From Lachnospiraceae bacterium (lineage in GTDB: Bacteria > Bacillota > Clostridia > Lachnospirales > Lachnospiraceae), in assembly GCA_017615545.1 (NCBI GenBank), contig JAFZZY010000056.1:1-64000 (forward strand): a DNA stretch of 64,000 bases, read 5' to 3'. This document shows positions 1-7,033 of the stretch, one piece after another. Positions within the stretch are counted from its first letter, which is position 1. Every line of letters begins with the position of its first letter. The translations under genes and the position numbers were made by a program. A model generated the notes under the pieces. That model did no database searches. It was not told the origin of the DNA and saw only the letters and a program-made list of their open reading frames with translations.

Positions 1-28
1 TGTTGATATTATTATCGATATTTACATC

Positions 29-1420
29 TCAAGGTTCTTCGTTTTCCTCTGCGTGGATCGTCACGTCTACACTCGCTCCTATCACGGTCGTATCCGCGTC
101 AACTCCGAGGTTGATCAGGTTCGGACAGTTGCTGAGATCCAGTCTGGTCAGATCATTATTCTCGCAATCCAGTTCCTTCAACTCTGTACAACTGCTCAAA
201 TCCAAATTCGCTAACTGGTTATCCTTACAAATCAGTCTCGTTATTGCCGCATTGTTTGTTAAGTTCAATTCGGTCAATGCATTCTGATCACAAGTCAAGC
301 GTTCGAGCAGCGGATTATCCGACACATTGAGTACTGTCAATTGGTTATTCGTACAGATCAGGGTCTTCAAATTCGGAACCTCTGCTATATCCAGTCTTTG
401 GATCTGATTGGCACTGCAATCTACCGTTTCCAGTCGAGAATGCATCGATAGATCCAGAACCTGCAGTTTATTATTGCTGCACATCAGTTTCTCCAGGTTC
501 GGATTATTTGCCAGGTTCAATTCCGATATATCGTTTTTGGAAACGTTCAGTTCTCTCAGTTTTGCGTTTTGTGACGTGTCCAGTGCGGTCAATTTATTGG
601 AAGAGCAATTCAACGCATCCATTTTAGGATTCATGCTCACATCCAATTCTTCGATCAGGTTCTCCTGACATTCCAGGCAGTATAATTCCGGATTATTTGA
701 CACATCCAGTTGCGTCAACTCATTGCCATTGCAATAGATGCTCTGCAACTTGGGATTTTTAGACACATCCAAAGTCTTCAATTTGTTATTGCTGCAACTC
801 AGGATCCTCATGGAAGAAAAGAACTCCAGACCCTTCATGTCCTCGATCTTATGCCCCTCGACGAAGATTTCGGTCGCCTCATTTAATTCCTGATACGTCA
901 GGTTATTATCCTTATCCTGATCGAAATTGTACGCAACATAACTCCGGAAGTCCGGATCCGGGAAGTGCTCCTCGTTGATCTCGATCTGCTCAACATACAC
1001 GATCTGAGGTTCCGTCTCTTCCGTTGGCGTGGTATCCTCCTCCGTAGTTTCTTCTGTCTCCGTTGTGGAGGTGATGTCATCTTTTATCCATCTGGGATCC
1101 CACAAAAATACGAACAGCAAAAGTGCTGCTGCAACCAGGGCAATGCTTGCCGCGATGCGCACGTAAAGGATAGCACCATGTTTATCGGCCGTCTCAACGT
1201 CGGTCTCCTCTTCGACACCGAAATCCAGCGGATCGTCAGAGAACAGATTTGCTACGGCTTGCTTCCTCTGATCTGTTATATCCTCGGAGTTCGATTTCTC
1301 GAATTCTGTCCCCTCCAACTGTTTCCGCTCTTTCTTCGTATATTCCGCCTCGGCAACATACTTATCTTCCATCTGGCCGAGTTCATGCAACAGATGGATC
1401 TTTTCTTTATCTCTACTCAT
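29..1420 (-). CDS. Membrane-anchored leucine-rich-repeat protein coupled to an ECF sigma factor
   Basis: The 463-residue product has a charged cytoplasmic N-terminus (residues 1-82), one membrane segment at about 84-107, a Thr/Glu-rich linker (115-140) and an extracellular part. The latter starts with an EF-hand/dockerin-like stretch (DQDKDNNLTYQEL, about 167-179), followed by ten or so repeats of about 21 residues with the pattern L-x-C/V-x-x-N-x-L-x-x-LD. The start was chosen at 1420 because its ATG overlaps the TGA of the sigma factor gene (ATGA); an earlier start would lie inside that gene. Single-pass proteins placed directly behind ECF sigma genes often act as anti-sigma factors. The cytoplasmic segment shows no motif I recognise as an anti-sigma domain, so that role is inference. 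The repeats suggest ligand or surface binding outside the cell. Confidence 0.85.
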   Translation of the reverse strand: MSRDKEKIHLLHELGQMEDKYVAEAEYTKKERKQLEGTEFEKSNSEDITDQRKQAVANLFSDDPLDFGVEEETDVETADKHGAILYVRIAASIALVAAALLLFVFLWDPRWIKDDITSTTETEETTEEDTTPTEETEPQIVYVEQIEINEEHFPDPDFRSYVAYNFDQDKDNNLTYQELNEATEIFVEGHKIEDMKGLEFFSSMRILSCSNNKLKTLDVSKNPKLQSIYCNGNELTQLDVSNNPELYCLECQENLIEELDVSMNPKMDALNCSSNKLTALDTSQNAKLRELNVSKNDISELNLANNPNLEKLMCSNNKLQVLDLSMHSRLETVDCSANQIQRLDIAEVPNLKTLICTNNQLTVLNVSDNPLLERLTCDQNALTELNLTNNAAITRLICKDNQLANLDLSSCTELKELDCENNDLTRLDLSNCPNLINLGVDADTTVIGASVDVTIHAEENEEP

Positions 1421-1986
1421 AAAACGATCCCCGCTTTCTCCAACGCTTCCTTCAATTTCGCTCTGGACCGCGAAAGGTTCGTCATTACATTGCCCTCCGA
1501 CAGAGACATGGCCCTCGCGATCTCCTTTACCGAGCTCATATACCAATATCGGCGCACGAAAATACGCCGGTTCCGTTTCGAAAGTCCGGCTAGAAAATCA
1601 TTGATCACTTCACGTATTACTAAACTGTCTTCGATCTGTTCCGATCTTCGGGCTGCCTCGTCGGCGAGGCACTCTGCAAGCTCTTCGATCGCCACTTCCG
1701 GTTCCCCTCCGCCACGCTTAAGCGCATGTTCTTTTTCCCAGCGTCTCAGCGAAAGGTGCCGTGTGATCTTGGCGAGGAAGATCTTAAGCGGGTTCGGTCT
1801 CTGCGGCGGGATGGTGTTCCAACTGGTAAATAAGGTATCGTTGAAGCATTCCTTCGCCGTTTCCTCATCTCTCACGATATTTCGTGCGACCGCCTTCAAA
1901 TAGTTTCCGTACTTATCGGATGTTTCCAGGAGCGCTCTTTCATCGCGCTTAAAATACAGATCGATGATTCCTTCGTCTTGCATCAT
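1417..1986 (-). CDS. ECF-type RNA polymerase sigma factor
   Basis: A 189-residue sigma-70 family protein. Region 2 lies at about residues 20-75 (core-binding helices around NYLKAVARNIVRDEETAKECF, with the W-N-T-I-P segment after it). Region 4 lies at about 130-185 and includes a helix-turn-helix (VKEIARAMSLSEGNVMTNLS). Regions 1 and 3 are absent, as in extracytoplasmic-function sigma factors. Two adjacent ATGs (1986 and 1983) are possible starts; AGGA lies about nine bases upstream. The gene overlaps the LRR membrane protein by four bases, so the two are probably co-translated. The LRR protein is the natural candidate for controlling this factor. Target promoters cannot be told from the window. 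Confidence 0.9.
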   Translation of the reverse strand: MMQDEGIIDLYFKRDERALLETSDKYGNYLKAVARNIVRDEETAKECFNDTLFTSWNTIPPQRPNPLKIFLAKITRHLSLRRWEKEHALKRGGGEPEVAIEELAECLADEAARRSEQIEDSLVIREVINDFLAGLSKRNRRIFVRRYWYMSSVKEIARAMSLSEGNVMTNLSRSRAKLKEALEKAGIVL

Positions 1987-2030
1987 ATCCGTAGTTCCTA
2001 TTCATGTTTCGTTCTCTTGCACACGCATTG

Positions 2031-2059
2031 ATTATAGCACGGGAAAATCAGTTCCACAA
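2031..2059 (-). promoter_or_regulatory. Promoter of the sigma factor / LRR pair
   Basis: Read on the minus strand: TTGTGG, a 17-base spacer and a perfect TATAAT. It lies about 45 bases upstream of the sigma factor start. It resembles a housekeeping sigma-A promoter rather than an autoregulated ECF promoter. Confidence 0.65.
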
Positions 2060-2071
2060 GACACCCGAAAA

Positions 2072-2112
2072 GAAAAAGCCCCGACGCTGCTGTGCAGTGC
2101 CGGGGCGTTTCT
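2072..2112 (-). terminator. Rho-independent terminator of the aldolase gene
   Basis: A GC-rich hairpin (outer arms GCCCCG/CGGGGC at 2078-2083 and 2101-2106, inner arms CTGC/GCAG) is followed on the minus strand by TTTTTCTTTT. A T-tract also follows on the plus strand, so it may work in both directions. Confidence 0.85.
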
Positions 2113-2138
2113 TTATATCGCGGGCGAAGTGCCCGAAT

Positions 2139-3008
2139 TTATTCGTTAGCCTTACCAACGGATCCGAAGAGTTCCATCTTCTCCTTAACGGTAGCCTTGA
2201 TAGCTTCTGCGCCGGGAGCGAGCAGCTTACGAGGATCGAAGCCCTTACCCTGAAGGTCCTTACCTGCCTCGATGTAAGCACGGGTAGCTTCCTGGAAAGC
2301 CCACTGGCACTCGGTGTTAACGTTAACCTTAGCAACGCCCATGGAGATAGCCTTCTTAACCTGATCAGCCGGGATACCTGTACCACCGTGCAGAACGAGC
2401 GGCATGTCGCCTACAGCTTCCTTGATAGCGGCCAATGTCTCGAAAGAAAGACCTGCCCAGTTATCCGGGTACTTACCGTGGATGTTACCGATACCAGCAG
2501 CCAGCATGGAAACGCCGAGAGAAGCAACCTGCTTGCACTCTGCAGGATCTGCGCACTCACCTGCGCCGATAACGCCGTCTTCCTCGCCGCCGATGGAACC
2601 AACCTCTGCCTCGAGAGAGAGACCCAGGTGATCACAAACTGCAACCAGTTCCTTTGTCTTCGCCAGGTTCTCGTCGATCGGAAGAGAAGAACCGTCGAAC
2701 ATGATGGATGAGAAACCGGCCTTGATGCACTTGTAGCAGCCTTCGTAGGTACCGTGGTCCAGGTGAAGAGCTACCGGAACGGTGATGTTGAGTTCCTCGA
2801 TCATAGCCTTAACCATAGCAGCTACGGTCTTGAAACCGGTCATGTACTTACCTGCGCCCTCAGATACACCGAGGATGACGGGAGACTGGCACTCCTGTGC
2901 GGTAAGAAGGATGGACTTCGTCCACTCCAGGTTGTTGATATTGAACTGACCTACTGCATAGTGGCCGGCTCTTGCTTTCTGCATCATTTCCTTAGCGGAT
3001 ACTAACAT
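2139..3008 (-). CDS. fba: Class II fructose-1,6-bisphosphate aldolase
   Basis: Cleaves fructose-1,6-bisphosphate to dihydroxyacetone phosphate and glyceraldehyde-3-phosphate in glycolysis, using a divalent metal. The 289-residue product has the class II TIM-barrel signatures: LHLDHGTYEGC with the metal-binding His, the EAEVGSIGGEEDG segment, a second metal His in GNIHGKYP, and LHGGTGIP followed by VNVNTECQ, which contact the substrate phosphate. The ATG at 3008 was chosen because GGAGG sits at ideal distance; the longer frame would start at a TTG lying on the Shine-Dalgarno sequence itself. It sits downstream of the feo genes in the same direction but has its own promoter and terminator, so it is probably a separate transcription unit. 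Confidence 0.96.
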   Translation of the reverse strand: MLVSAKEMMQKARAGHYAVGQFNINNLEWTKSILLTAQECQSPVILGVSEGAGKYMTGFKTVAAMVKAMIEELNITVPVALHLDHGTYEGCYKCIKAGFSSIMFDGSSLPIDENLAKTKELVAVCDHLGLSLEAEVGSIGGEEDGVIGAGECADPAECKQVASLGVSMLAAGIGNIHGKYPDNWAGLSFETLAAIKEAVGDMPLVLHGGTGIPADQVKKAISMGVAKVNVNTECQWAFQEATRAYIEAGKDLQGKGFDPRKLLAPGAEAIKATVKEKMELFGSVGKANE

Positions 3009-3073
3009 AGAATATACCTCCAATACTTTTACGTATACATACTGTGCGTCTCAAAACACGCACTCCGTTTCTC

Positions 3074-3102
3074 ATTATAACGCATAGAAATCGAAAAAGG
3101 AA
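3074..3102 (-). promoter_or_regulatory. Candidate aldolase promoter
   Basis: On the minus strand a perfect TATAAT (3074-3079) is preceded at 17 bases by a weak TTCCTT. The leader that follows contains a small hairpin (TGCGT/ACGCA, about 3045-3062). The -35 match is poor, so this is moderate evidence. Confidence 0.5.
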
Positions 3103-3110
3103 GAGGGAAA

Positions 3111-3371
3111 TTAGCATTTACCGCTTTTTTCCCGCTCGATCTTCCGAAGCAGGGCTTCTGTCGCAGGACAGACTCCCTCTCCTCCGCCCGACGGGCACTG
3201 GCCGGAAGCATGGCATTTTCCGGCCAATGCGCACCCGCCGCAGTTTGAGCCGCAGGAGGTCTTCCCGGCTCTTCGGTCCAGGATCAAACCTCGTATGACC
3301 AGTCCCACGATGAGGACCAGGATAGCGGCAACGACGATCGTGCCTAAGTTATTTTCAAGCCAGAGAAGCAC
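3111..3371 (-). CDS. FeoB-associated Cys-rich membrane protein
   Basis: An 86-residue protein with one N-terminal membrane segment (about 9-31) and a cysteine-rich tail (CGSNCGGCALAGKC, then C-x3-GQC and VC). The size, layout and position directly behind feoB match the FeoB-associated Cys-rich membrane protein family. Its exact role in ferrous iron uptake is not established; the cysteines suggest metal or redox handling at the membrane. The start is GTG at 3371, overlapping the last codons of feoB, with AAGGAG about ten bases upstream. The overlap implies translational coupling with feoB. Confidence 0.88.
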   Translation of the reverse strand: MLLWLENNLGTIVVAAILVLIVGLVIRGLILDRRAGKTSCGSNCGGCALAGKCHASGQCPSGGGEGVCPATEALLRKIEREKSGKC

Positions 3372-5796
3372 GTTTCATAATCTCCTTTTTGTAAGGTCGG
3401 AAGTACAAAAACAGGATGCCTGCAGCTATCAGGAAGGCCGCTGCCGTGGCGATGCCGAAGCCATTGCCCGTAAAGAGCAGGCCGAGCTGGTACACAATAA
3501 GGGAAACCGCATAAGCAAATACGCACTGGTAACCGATCGCGAACCAGGTCCACTTCGCGCTGTTCATCTCGCGGCGGATCGCGCCGATCGCTGCGAAACA
3601 AGGTGCACAGAGCAGGTTGAACAACAGGAAGGAGTAAGCGGCCAACTGCGTCAGGCCCTCGAAATCGAGGACGCCGAAGACGCCGACGACTTCTTCCTTT
3701 GCGACCAGACCCATGATGGTGGCGATGGTCGCGCGGATGTTGTCAAATCCGAGCGGTGCGAAGATCCACATGATGGCGCCGCCGATCATGCCGAGCACGC
3801 TGTCCTCGAGTTCGAGGTCTGCGCCGTAGTAGCCGAAGGAACCGTCGACGGTGCCGAAGCTGCTGCCCAACCAGATCGCGATGGACGCGAGAACGATGAT
3901 GGTGCCGGCCTTCTTGATGAAGGCATAGCCTCTCTCCCACATGGAGCGAAGCAGGTTCTTAATGGTCGGAAGGTGGTAGGCGGGAAGTTCCATAACGAAG
4001 GGAGCCGGGTCGCCTGCGAACATCTTCGTCTTCTTCAGGATGATACCGGAGATGATGATCGCCGCCACACCTACGAAGTACGAGGAGGTCGCAACCCATG
4101 CCGCGCCGCCGAACAGGGCCGACGAGATCATCGCGATGATCGGGAGTTTCGCGCCGCAGGGGATAAATGTCGTTGTGATGATCGTCATACGACGGTCTCT
4201 TTCGTTTTCAATGGTACGGGATGCCATGATGCCGGGCACGCCGCAACCGGTTCCGATCAGCATCGGAATGAAGGATTTACCGGACAGGCCGAAGCGACGG
4301 AAGATACGGTCCATGACGAAAGCGATACGCGCCATGTATCCGCAAGCCTCCAGAAACGCCAGGCACAGGAACAGCACGAGCATCTGCGGCAGGAAGCCGA
4401 GGACCGCGCCGACGCCGGCCACGATACCGTCGAGGATCAGGCTCTTCAGCCAGTCCGCGCAGTTGATCGCGTCCAGTCCCTTTTCGATCAGGGCCGGGAT
4501 GCCGGGGATCCAGACACCATAATCGGCAGGATCAGGTGCGGTAAATTCGCCCTCTTCGTCCAGTGCTTCCCCGAGCGCGGCGTCAATGTCGTAAACCTTG
4601 CCCCCCTCCTCTTCGAACTTGTAATACTCGTCACGGAAGGAACCGTACGCCTCTTCAAACGCGCCGAAATCAGCGTCCTCAAAGGCTTCCTGAAGGTCTC
4701 CGGCGCCCTTGATATCTTCATCTTCGGCCGCCGCGTCGACCACCGCCTTCACCGCATCCGTGAACACGAATTCTCCGGCCCAGGCGTCGACTTCGTCATC
4801 GTAGTCGCCGCTCATGCCGAACAGGTGGAAGCCGTCGCCGAACACGCCGTCATTGACCCAATCCGTACCCATGGTTCCGATCGTGGAAATGGAGAGGTAG
4901 TAGACCAGGAACATGATCAAACAGAATATGGGCAATGCGAGGAAGCGGTTGGTCACAACGCGGTCGATCTTATCGGACGTCGTGTCCTTCCCCTTGCGGT
5001 TTCTCTTGTAGCAAGTCTTGATGATCTCGCCGATATGTACATAACGCTCGTTCGTGATGATGGACTCTGCGTCGTCGTCCATCTCGCGCTCGGCGTCCTG
5101 AATGTCTTTTTCAATGTGCTCGCAGATCTCTTTGGAGAGGCCGAGCTTCTCGACGATCTTCTCGTCGCGCTCGAACAGTTTGATCGCGTACCAGCGCTGC
5201 TTGTTGTCAGCGATGTCGTGGATCGCCGCCTCTTCGATGTGGGCGATCGCATGCTCGGCCGCGCCGCTGAAGATGTGCAGCGGAACCGCTGCCTCTTTGC
5301 CGGCCGCCTCGATCGCGATGTCGGCCGCATCCTTAACACCGGTACCCTTCTGCGCCGAAATGGGCACTACGGGGCATCCCAGAGCCTTAGAGAGCTGCTT
5401 CAGGTTGATGCTGTCATCGTTCTTCTCAACGATATCCATCATATTGATGGCGACAACGACAGGAAGTCCCAACTCCAGTAACTGTGTAGTCAGGTAGAGG
5501 TTACGCTCGAGGTTGGTACCATCAACGATGTTGAGCACGACATCCGGATCTGCATCGATCAAATAGTTTCGCGCGACCACCTCCTCGGGTGTATACGGAG
5601 AAAGCGAGTAGATTCCCGGAAGATCGGTCACGATGACATCGTCGTGCTTCTTCAGCTTACCCTCCTTTTTCTCCACGGTCACGCCGGGCCAGTTACCTAC
5701 GAACTGATTGGATCCCGTGAGTGCATTAAACAGCGTGGTCTTACCGCTGTTCGGGTTGCCGACGAGGGCAATCCTGATCTGTTTTTTGTCCGCCAT
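3355..5796 (-). CDS. feoB: Ferrous iron transporter FeoB
   Basis: The GTPase-coupled inner-membrane Fe(II) transporter. The N-terminal G domain shows G1 GNPNSGKTT (residues 13-21), G3 DLPGIYSL, and the switch region NWPGVTVEKKEG. The membrane part carries the two Gate-type repeats with conserved motifs such as GTGCGVPGIMASRT and CGAKLPI. At 813 residues it is longer than many FeoB proteins. The extra length is an acidic, Asp/Glu/Ala-rich stretch of about 110 residues (roughly 312-425) between the first membrane helix and the gate core, presumably outside the membrane. It is the third gene of an iron-controlled operon after two feoA genes, with its small Cys-rich partner overlapping its 3' end. 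Confidence 0.97.
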   Translation of the reverse strand: MADKKQIRIALVGNPNSGKTTLFNALTGSNQFVGNWPGVTVEKKEGKLKKHDDVIVTDLPGIYSLSPYTPEEVVARNYLIDADPDVVLNIVDGTNLERNLYLTTQLLELGLPVVVAINMMDIVEKNDDSINLKQLSKALGCPVVPISAQKGTGVKDAADIAIEAAGKEAAVPLHIFSGAAEHAIAHIEEAAIHDIADNKQRWYAIKLFERDEKIVEKLGLSKEICEHIEKDIQDAEREMDDDAESIITNERYVHIGEIIKTCYKRNRKGKDTTSDKIDRVVTNRFLALPIFCLIMFLVYYLSISTIGTMGTDWVNDGVFGDGFHLFGMSGDYDDEVDAWAGEFVFTDAVKAVVDAAAEDEDIKGAGDLQEAFEDADFGAFEEAYGSFRDEYYKFEEEGGKVYDIDAALGEALDEEGEFTAPDPADYGVWIPGIPALIEKGLDAINCADWLKSLILDGIVAGVGAVLGFLPQMLVLFLCLAFLEACGYMARIAFVMDRIFRRFGLSGKSFIPMLIGTGCGVPGIMASRTIENERDRRMTIITTTFIPCGAKLPIIAMISSALFGGAAWVATSSYFVGVAAIIISGIILKKTKMFAGDPAPFVMELPAYHLPTIKNLLRSMWERGYAFIKKAGTIIVLASIAIWLGSSFGTVDGSFGYYGADLELEDSVLGMIGGAIMWIFAPLGFDNIRATIATIMGLVAKEEVVGVFGVLDFEGLTQLAAYSFLLFNLLCAPCFAAIGAIRREMNSAKWTWFAIGYQCVFAYAVSLIVYQLGLLFTGNGFGIATAAAFLIAAGILFLYFRPYKKEIMKRASLA

Positions 5797-5814
5797 CTTT
5801 CTTTTCGTCCTTTC

Positions 5815-6042
5815 TTATTGATCCGCCAGTTCGATGAGTTCCGCATCCGCGCGGCGCAGCGAAAGCTCGTACCCGCGCAATGTGATCTCGATCGGGTCGC
5901 CTAACGGAGCGACCTTTCGAACGTAGATCTCTACGCCCTTAGTGATGCCCATGTCCATGATCCTGCGTTTAACCGGACCTTCGCCGGACAGTTTTCTGAC
6001 GGTAACCGTCTCGCCGATCTTGGCGTCTCTCAGTGTTCTCAT
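5815..6042 (-). CDS. feoA: FeoA family protein (first copy next to feoB)
   Basis: A 75-residue SH3-like protein with the FeoA pattern: GETVTVRKLSGEG, then RRIMDMGITKG and IEITLRGYELSLRRADAELI. FeoA is a cytosolic accessory protein thought to interact with the FeoB G domain. The gene ends 18 bases before feoB and has a strong AAGGAG ribosome binding site. A copy of the 16-bp iron operator lies 26 bases upstream of its start, so it may have extra local control within the operon. Confidence 0.93.
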   Translation of the reverse strand: MRTLRDAKIGETVTVRKLSGEGPVKRRIMDMGITKGVEIYVRKVAPLGDPIEITLRGYELSLRRADAELIELADQ

Positions 6043-6068
6043 GTTCTTCTCCTTTATATAACCCAGAT

Positions 6069-6084
6069 GTTAGCAAAGGCTAAC
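6069..6084. promoter_or_regulatory. Putative DtxR-type iron operator upstream of feoA
   Basis: The sequence GTTAGCAAAGGCTAAC matches the palindromic pattern GTTAG-N6-CTAAC seen three more times at the feo promoter. It lies between the two feoA genes. A possible -10 (TTATAT) sits just downstream on the minus strand, but I see no convincing -35. Confidence 0.75.
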
Positions 6085-6129
6085 TCATGGTGAAAAAATA
6101 AGCAGAATAAGCATGGCTAAGCTCTGTGC

Positions 6130-6342
6130 TTAGACCATGATCTTCTGCGCCATTTCCTCGCTGATCGCGACGCGTGTTTCCTTAACGTTTACGATGACAT
6201 TGCCCCCGTTTTTTGCTACCAGGGAAATGTGACCTCCGACGACGAAGCCCATCGTCTCCATATGCTTCCGGACCTCAGGGAGTCCGCCGATCTTTTTGAT
6301 CGTAAGTGTCTCGCCGATATCGCTGAAAATCAAAGGGATCAT
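6130..6342 (-). CDS. FeoA family protein, first gene of the feo operon
   Basis: A 70-residue FeoA-domain protein (MIPLIFSDIGETLTIKKIGG, then RKHMETMGFVVGG and VIVNVKETRVAIS). It shares the fold pattern of the second FeoA but is clearly diverged from it. Paired FeoA proteins occur in other Clostridia feo operons. The start at 6342 was preferred because GGAGG lies eight bases upstream; the longer frame begins before that Shine-Dalgarno sequence. It is the promoter-proximal gene, about 90 bases from the feo -10 element. Confidence 0.9.
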   Translation of the reverse strand: MIPLIFSDIGETLTIKKIGGLPEVRKHMETMGFVVGGHISLVAKNGGNVIVNVKETRVAISEEMAQKIMV

Positions 6343-6378
6343 ATCCTGCCTCCATACCATCGCTCTTCGGAAGATGTT

Positions 6379-6394
6379 GTTAGCATTGGCTAAC
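6379..6394. promoter_or_regulatory. Putative DtxR-type iron operator 3 (feo leader)
   Basis: GTTAGCATTGGCTAAC. Its start is exactly 33 bases from the next copy at 6412. It lies downstream of the feo promoter in the direction of transcription, where bound repressor could block elongation. Confidence 0.8.
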
Positions 6395-6411
6395 CCATGA
6401 CGCCAAAAAAT

Positions 6412-6427
6412 GTTAGCCTCTGCTAAC
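6412..6427. promoter_or_regulatory. Putative DtxR-type iron operator 2 (feo start region)
   Basis: GTTAGCCTCTGCTAAC, 33 bases from both flanking copies. It lies just past the expected transcription start of the feo operon. Confidence 0.82.
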
Positions 6428-6438
6428 CTTCCACGCGT

Positions 6439-6467
6439 ATTATAGTTAGTCTTTGCTAACTTGTCAA
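6439..6467 (-). promoter_or_regulatory. Promoter of the feo operon with embedded operator
   Basis: On the minus strand this is a fully consensus promoter: TTGACA, a 17-base spacer, TATAAT. The spacer is one base plus the palindrome GTTAGCAAAGACTAAC (6445-6460 read on the plus strand as GTTAGTCTTTGCTAAC). A protein bound there would cover both promoter elements, which fits iron-dependent repression by the adjacent DtxR-family protein. Confidence 0.92.
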
Positions 6468-6504
6468 GGGTTTTCCGCGATATTTTTATTATTTTTCTTC
6501 TGCA

Positions 6505-6533
6505 TTGATTCCCCCTCTGATTTGTGATAAAAT
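6505..6533 (+). promoter_or_regulatory. Promoter of the DtxR-family gene
   Basis: TTGATT, 17-base spacer, TAAAAT with an extended -10 (TGA directly before it). It faces away from the feo promoter. No copy of the operator lies inside it, so the regulator is probably not strongly autoregulated. Confidence 0.75.
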
Positions 6534-6600
6534 CATAGTAATGTATGAAACAAAACTCGGATCTTGGTAAATCACATTACTACGAAGGGAGTGCTATCTT

Positions 6601-6963
6601 ATGAATTTACATGAATCCGGCGAAATGTACCTGAAAGTCATCTATCTGTTATCCGCCAGAAAACCTCATGTCCGTTCCATGGACATCTGTAATTATATGG
6701 GTTTTTCCAAGCCCTCGGTAAGCCGCGGCCTGTCCCGCCTGAAAGCGGACCACTATGCAGTCGTGGATGAAAACAACTTCATCCACCTCACGGAAAGCGG
6801 CCTGGAGGTCGCCGAAAAACTGGTCGAGCGCAGTAAGGTCATCACCGCCCTGCTGATCTCCCTCGGCGTCGACCCCGAAACCGCCGAAGCGGATGCCTGC
6901 AAGATCGAACATGACATCAGCGACGAAACATTTGCCGCGATCAAACGCACCGTAGAAAAATAA
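6601..6963 (+). CDS. DtxR/MntR-family metal-dependent transcriptional regulator
   Basis: A 120-residue protein with an N-terminal winged helix (MNLHESGEMYLKVIYLL, recognition helix around GFSKPSVSRGLSRLK) and the DtxR dimerisation/metal region (VAEKLVERSKVITALLISLGVDPETAEADACKIEHDIS, with the metal-ligand E/H/D residues). It lacks the C-terminal SH3-like domain of DtxR/IdeR and is slightly shorter than MntR. It is divergent from the feo operon and is the obvious candidate to bind the GTTAG-N6-CTAAC palindromes. Whether it senses Fe(II) or Mn(II) cannot be read from sequence alone; the feo linkage favours iron. GGGAG precedes the ATG. Confidence 0.93.
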   Translation: MNLHESGEMYLKVIYLLSARKPHVRSMDICNYMGFSKPSVSRGLSRLKADHYAVVDENNFIHLTESGLEVAEKLVERSKVITALLISLGVDPETAEADACKIEHDISDETFAAIKRTVEK

Positions 6964-6975
6964 ACTACCGGATAT

Positions 6976-7010
6976 AAAACCCTCCCTGCCGACGGCAGGG
7001 AGGGTTTTCT
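6976..7010 (+). terminator. Bidirectional terminator between the regulator and symporter genes
   Basis: A perfect 12-bp stem (ACCCTCCCTGCC / GGCAGGGAGGGT) with a three-base loop, followed by TTTTCT on the plus strand and TTTTAT on the minus strand. It ends both convergent transcripts. Confidence 0.93.
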
Positions 7011-7033
7011 CATTCTATACAGTTTTGCAGATC

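Noticed and set aside
3295..5481. Long plus-strand open frame opposite feoB
   Set aside because: Shadow of feoB; its Asp/Arg/His-rich translation shows no domain.
6111..6133. Inverted repeat CTAAGC-N5-GCTTAG near the end of the first feoA gene
   Set aside because: It contains the stop codon and resembles the iron operator only loosely; no T-tract, so neither an operator nor a terminator can be claimed.
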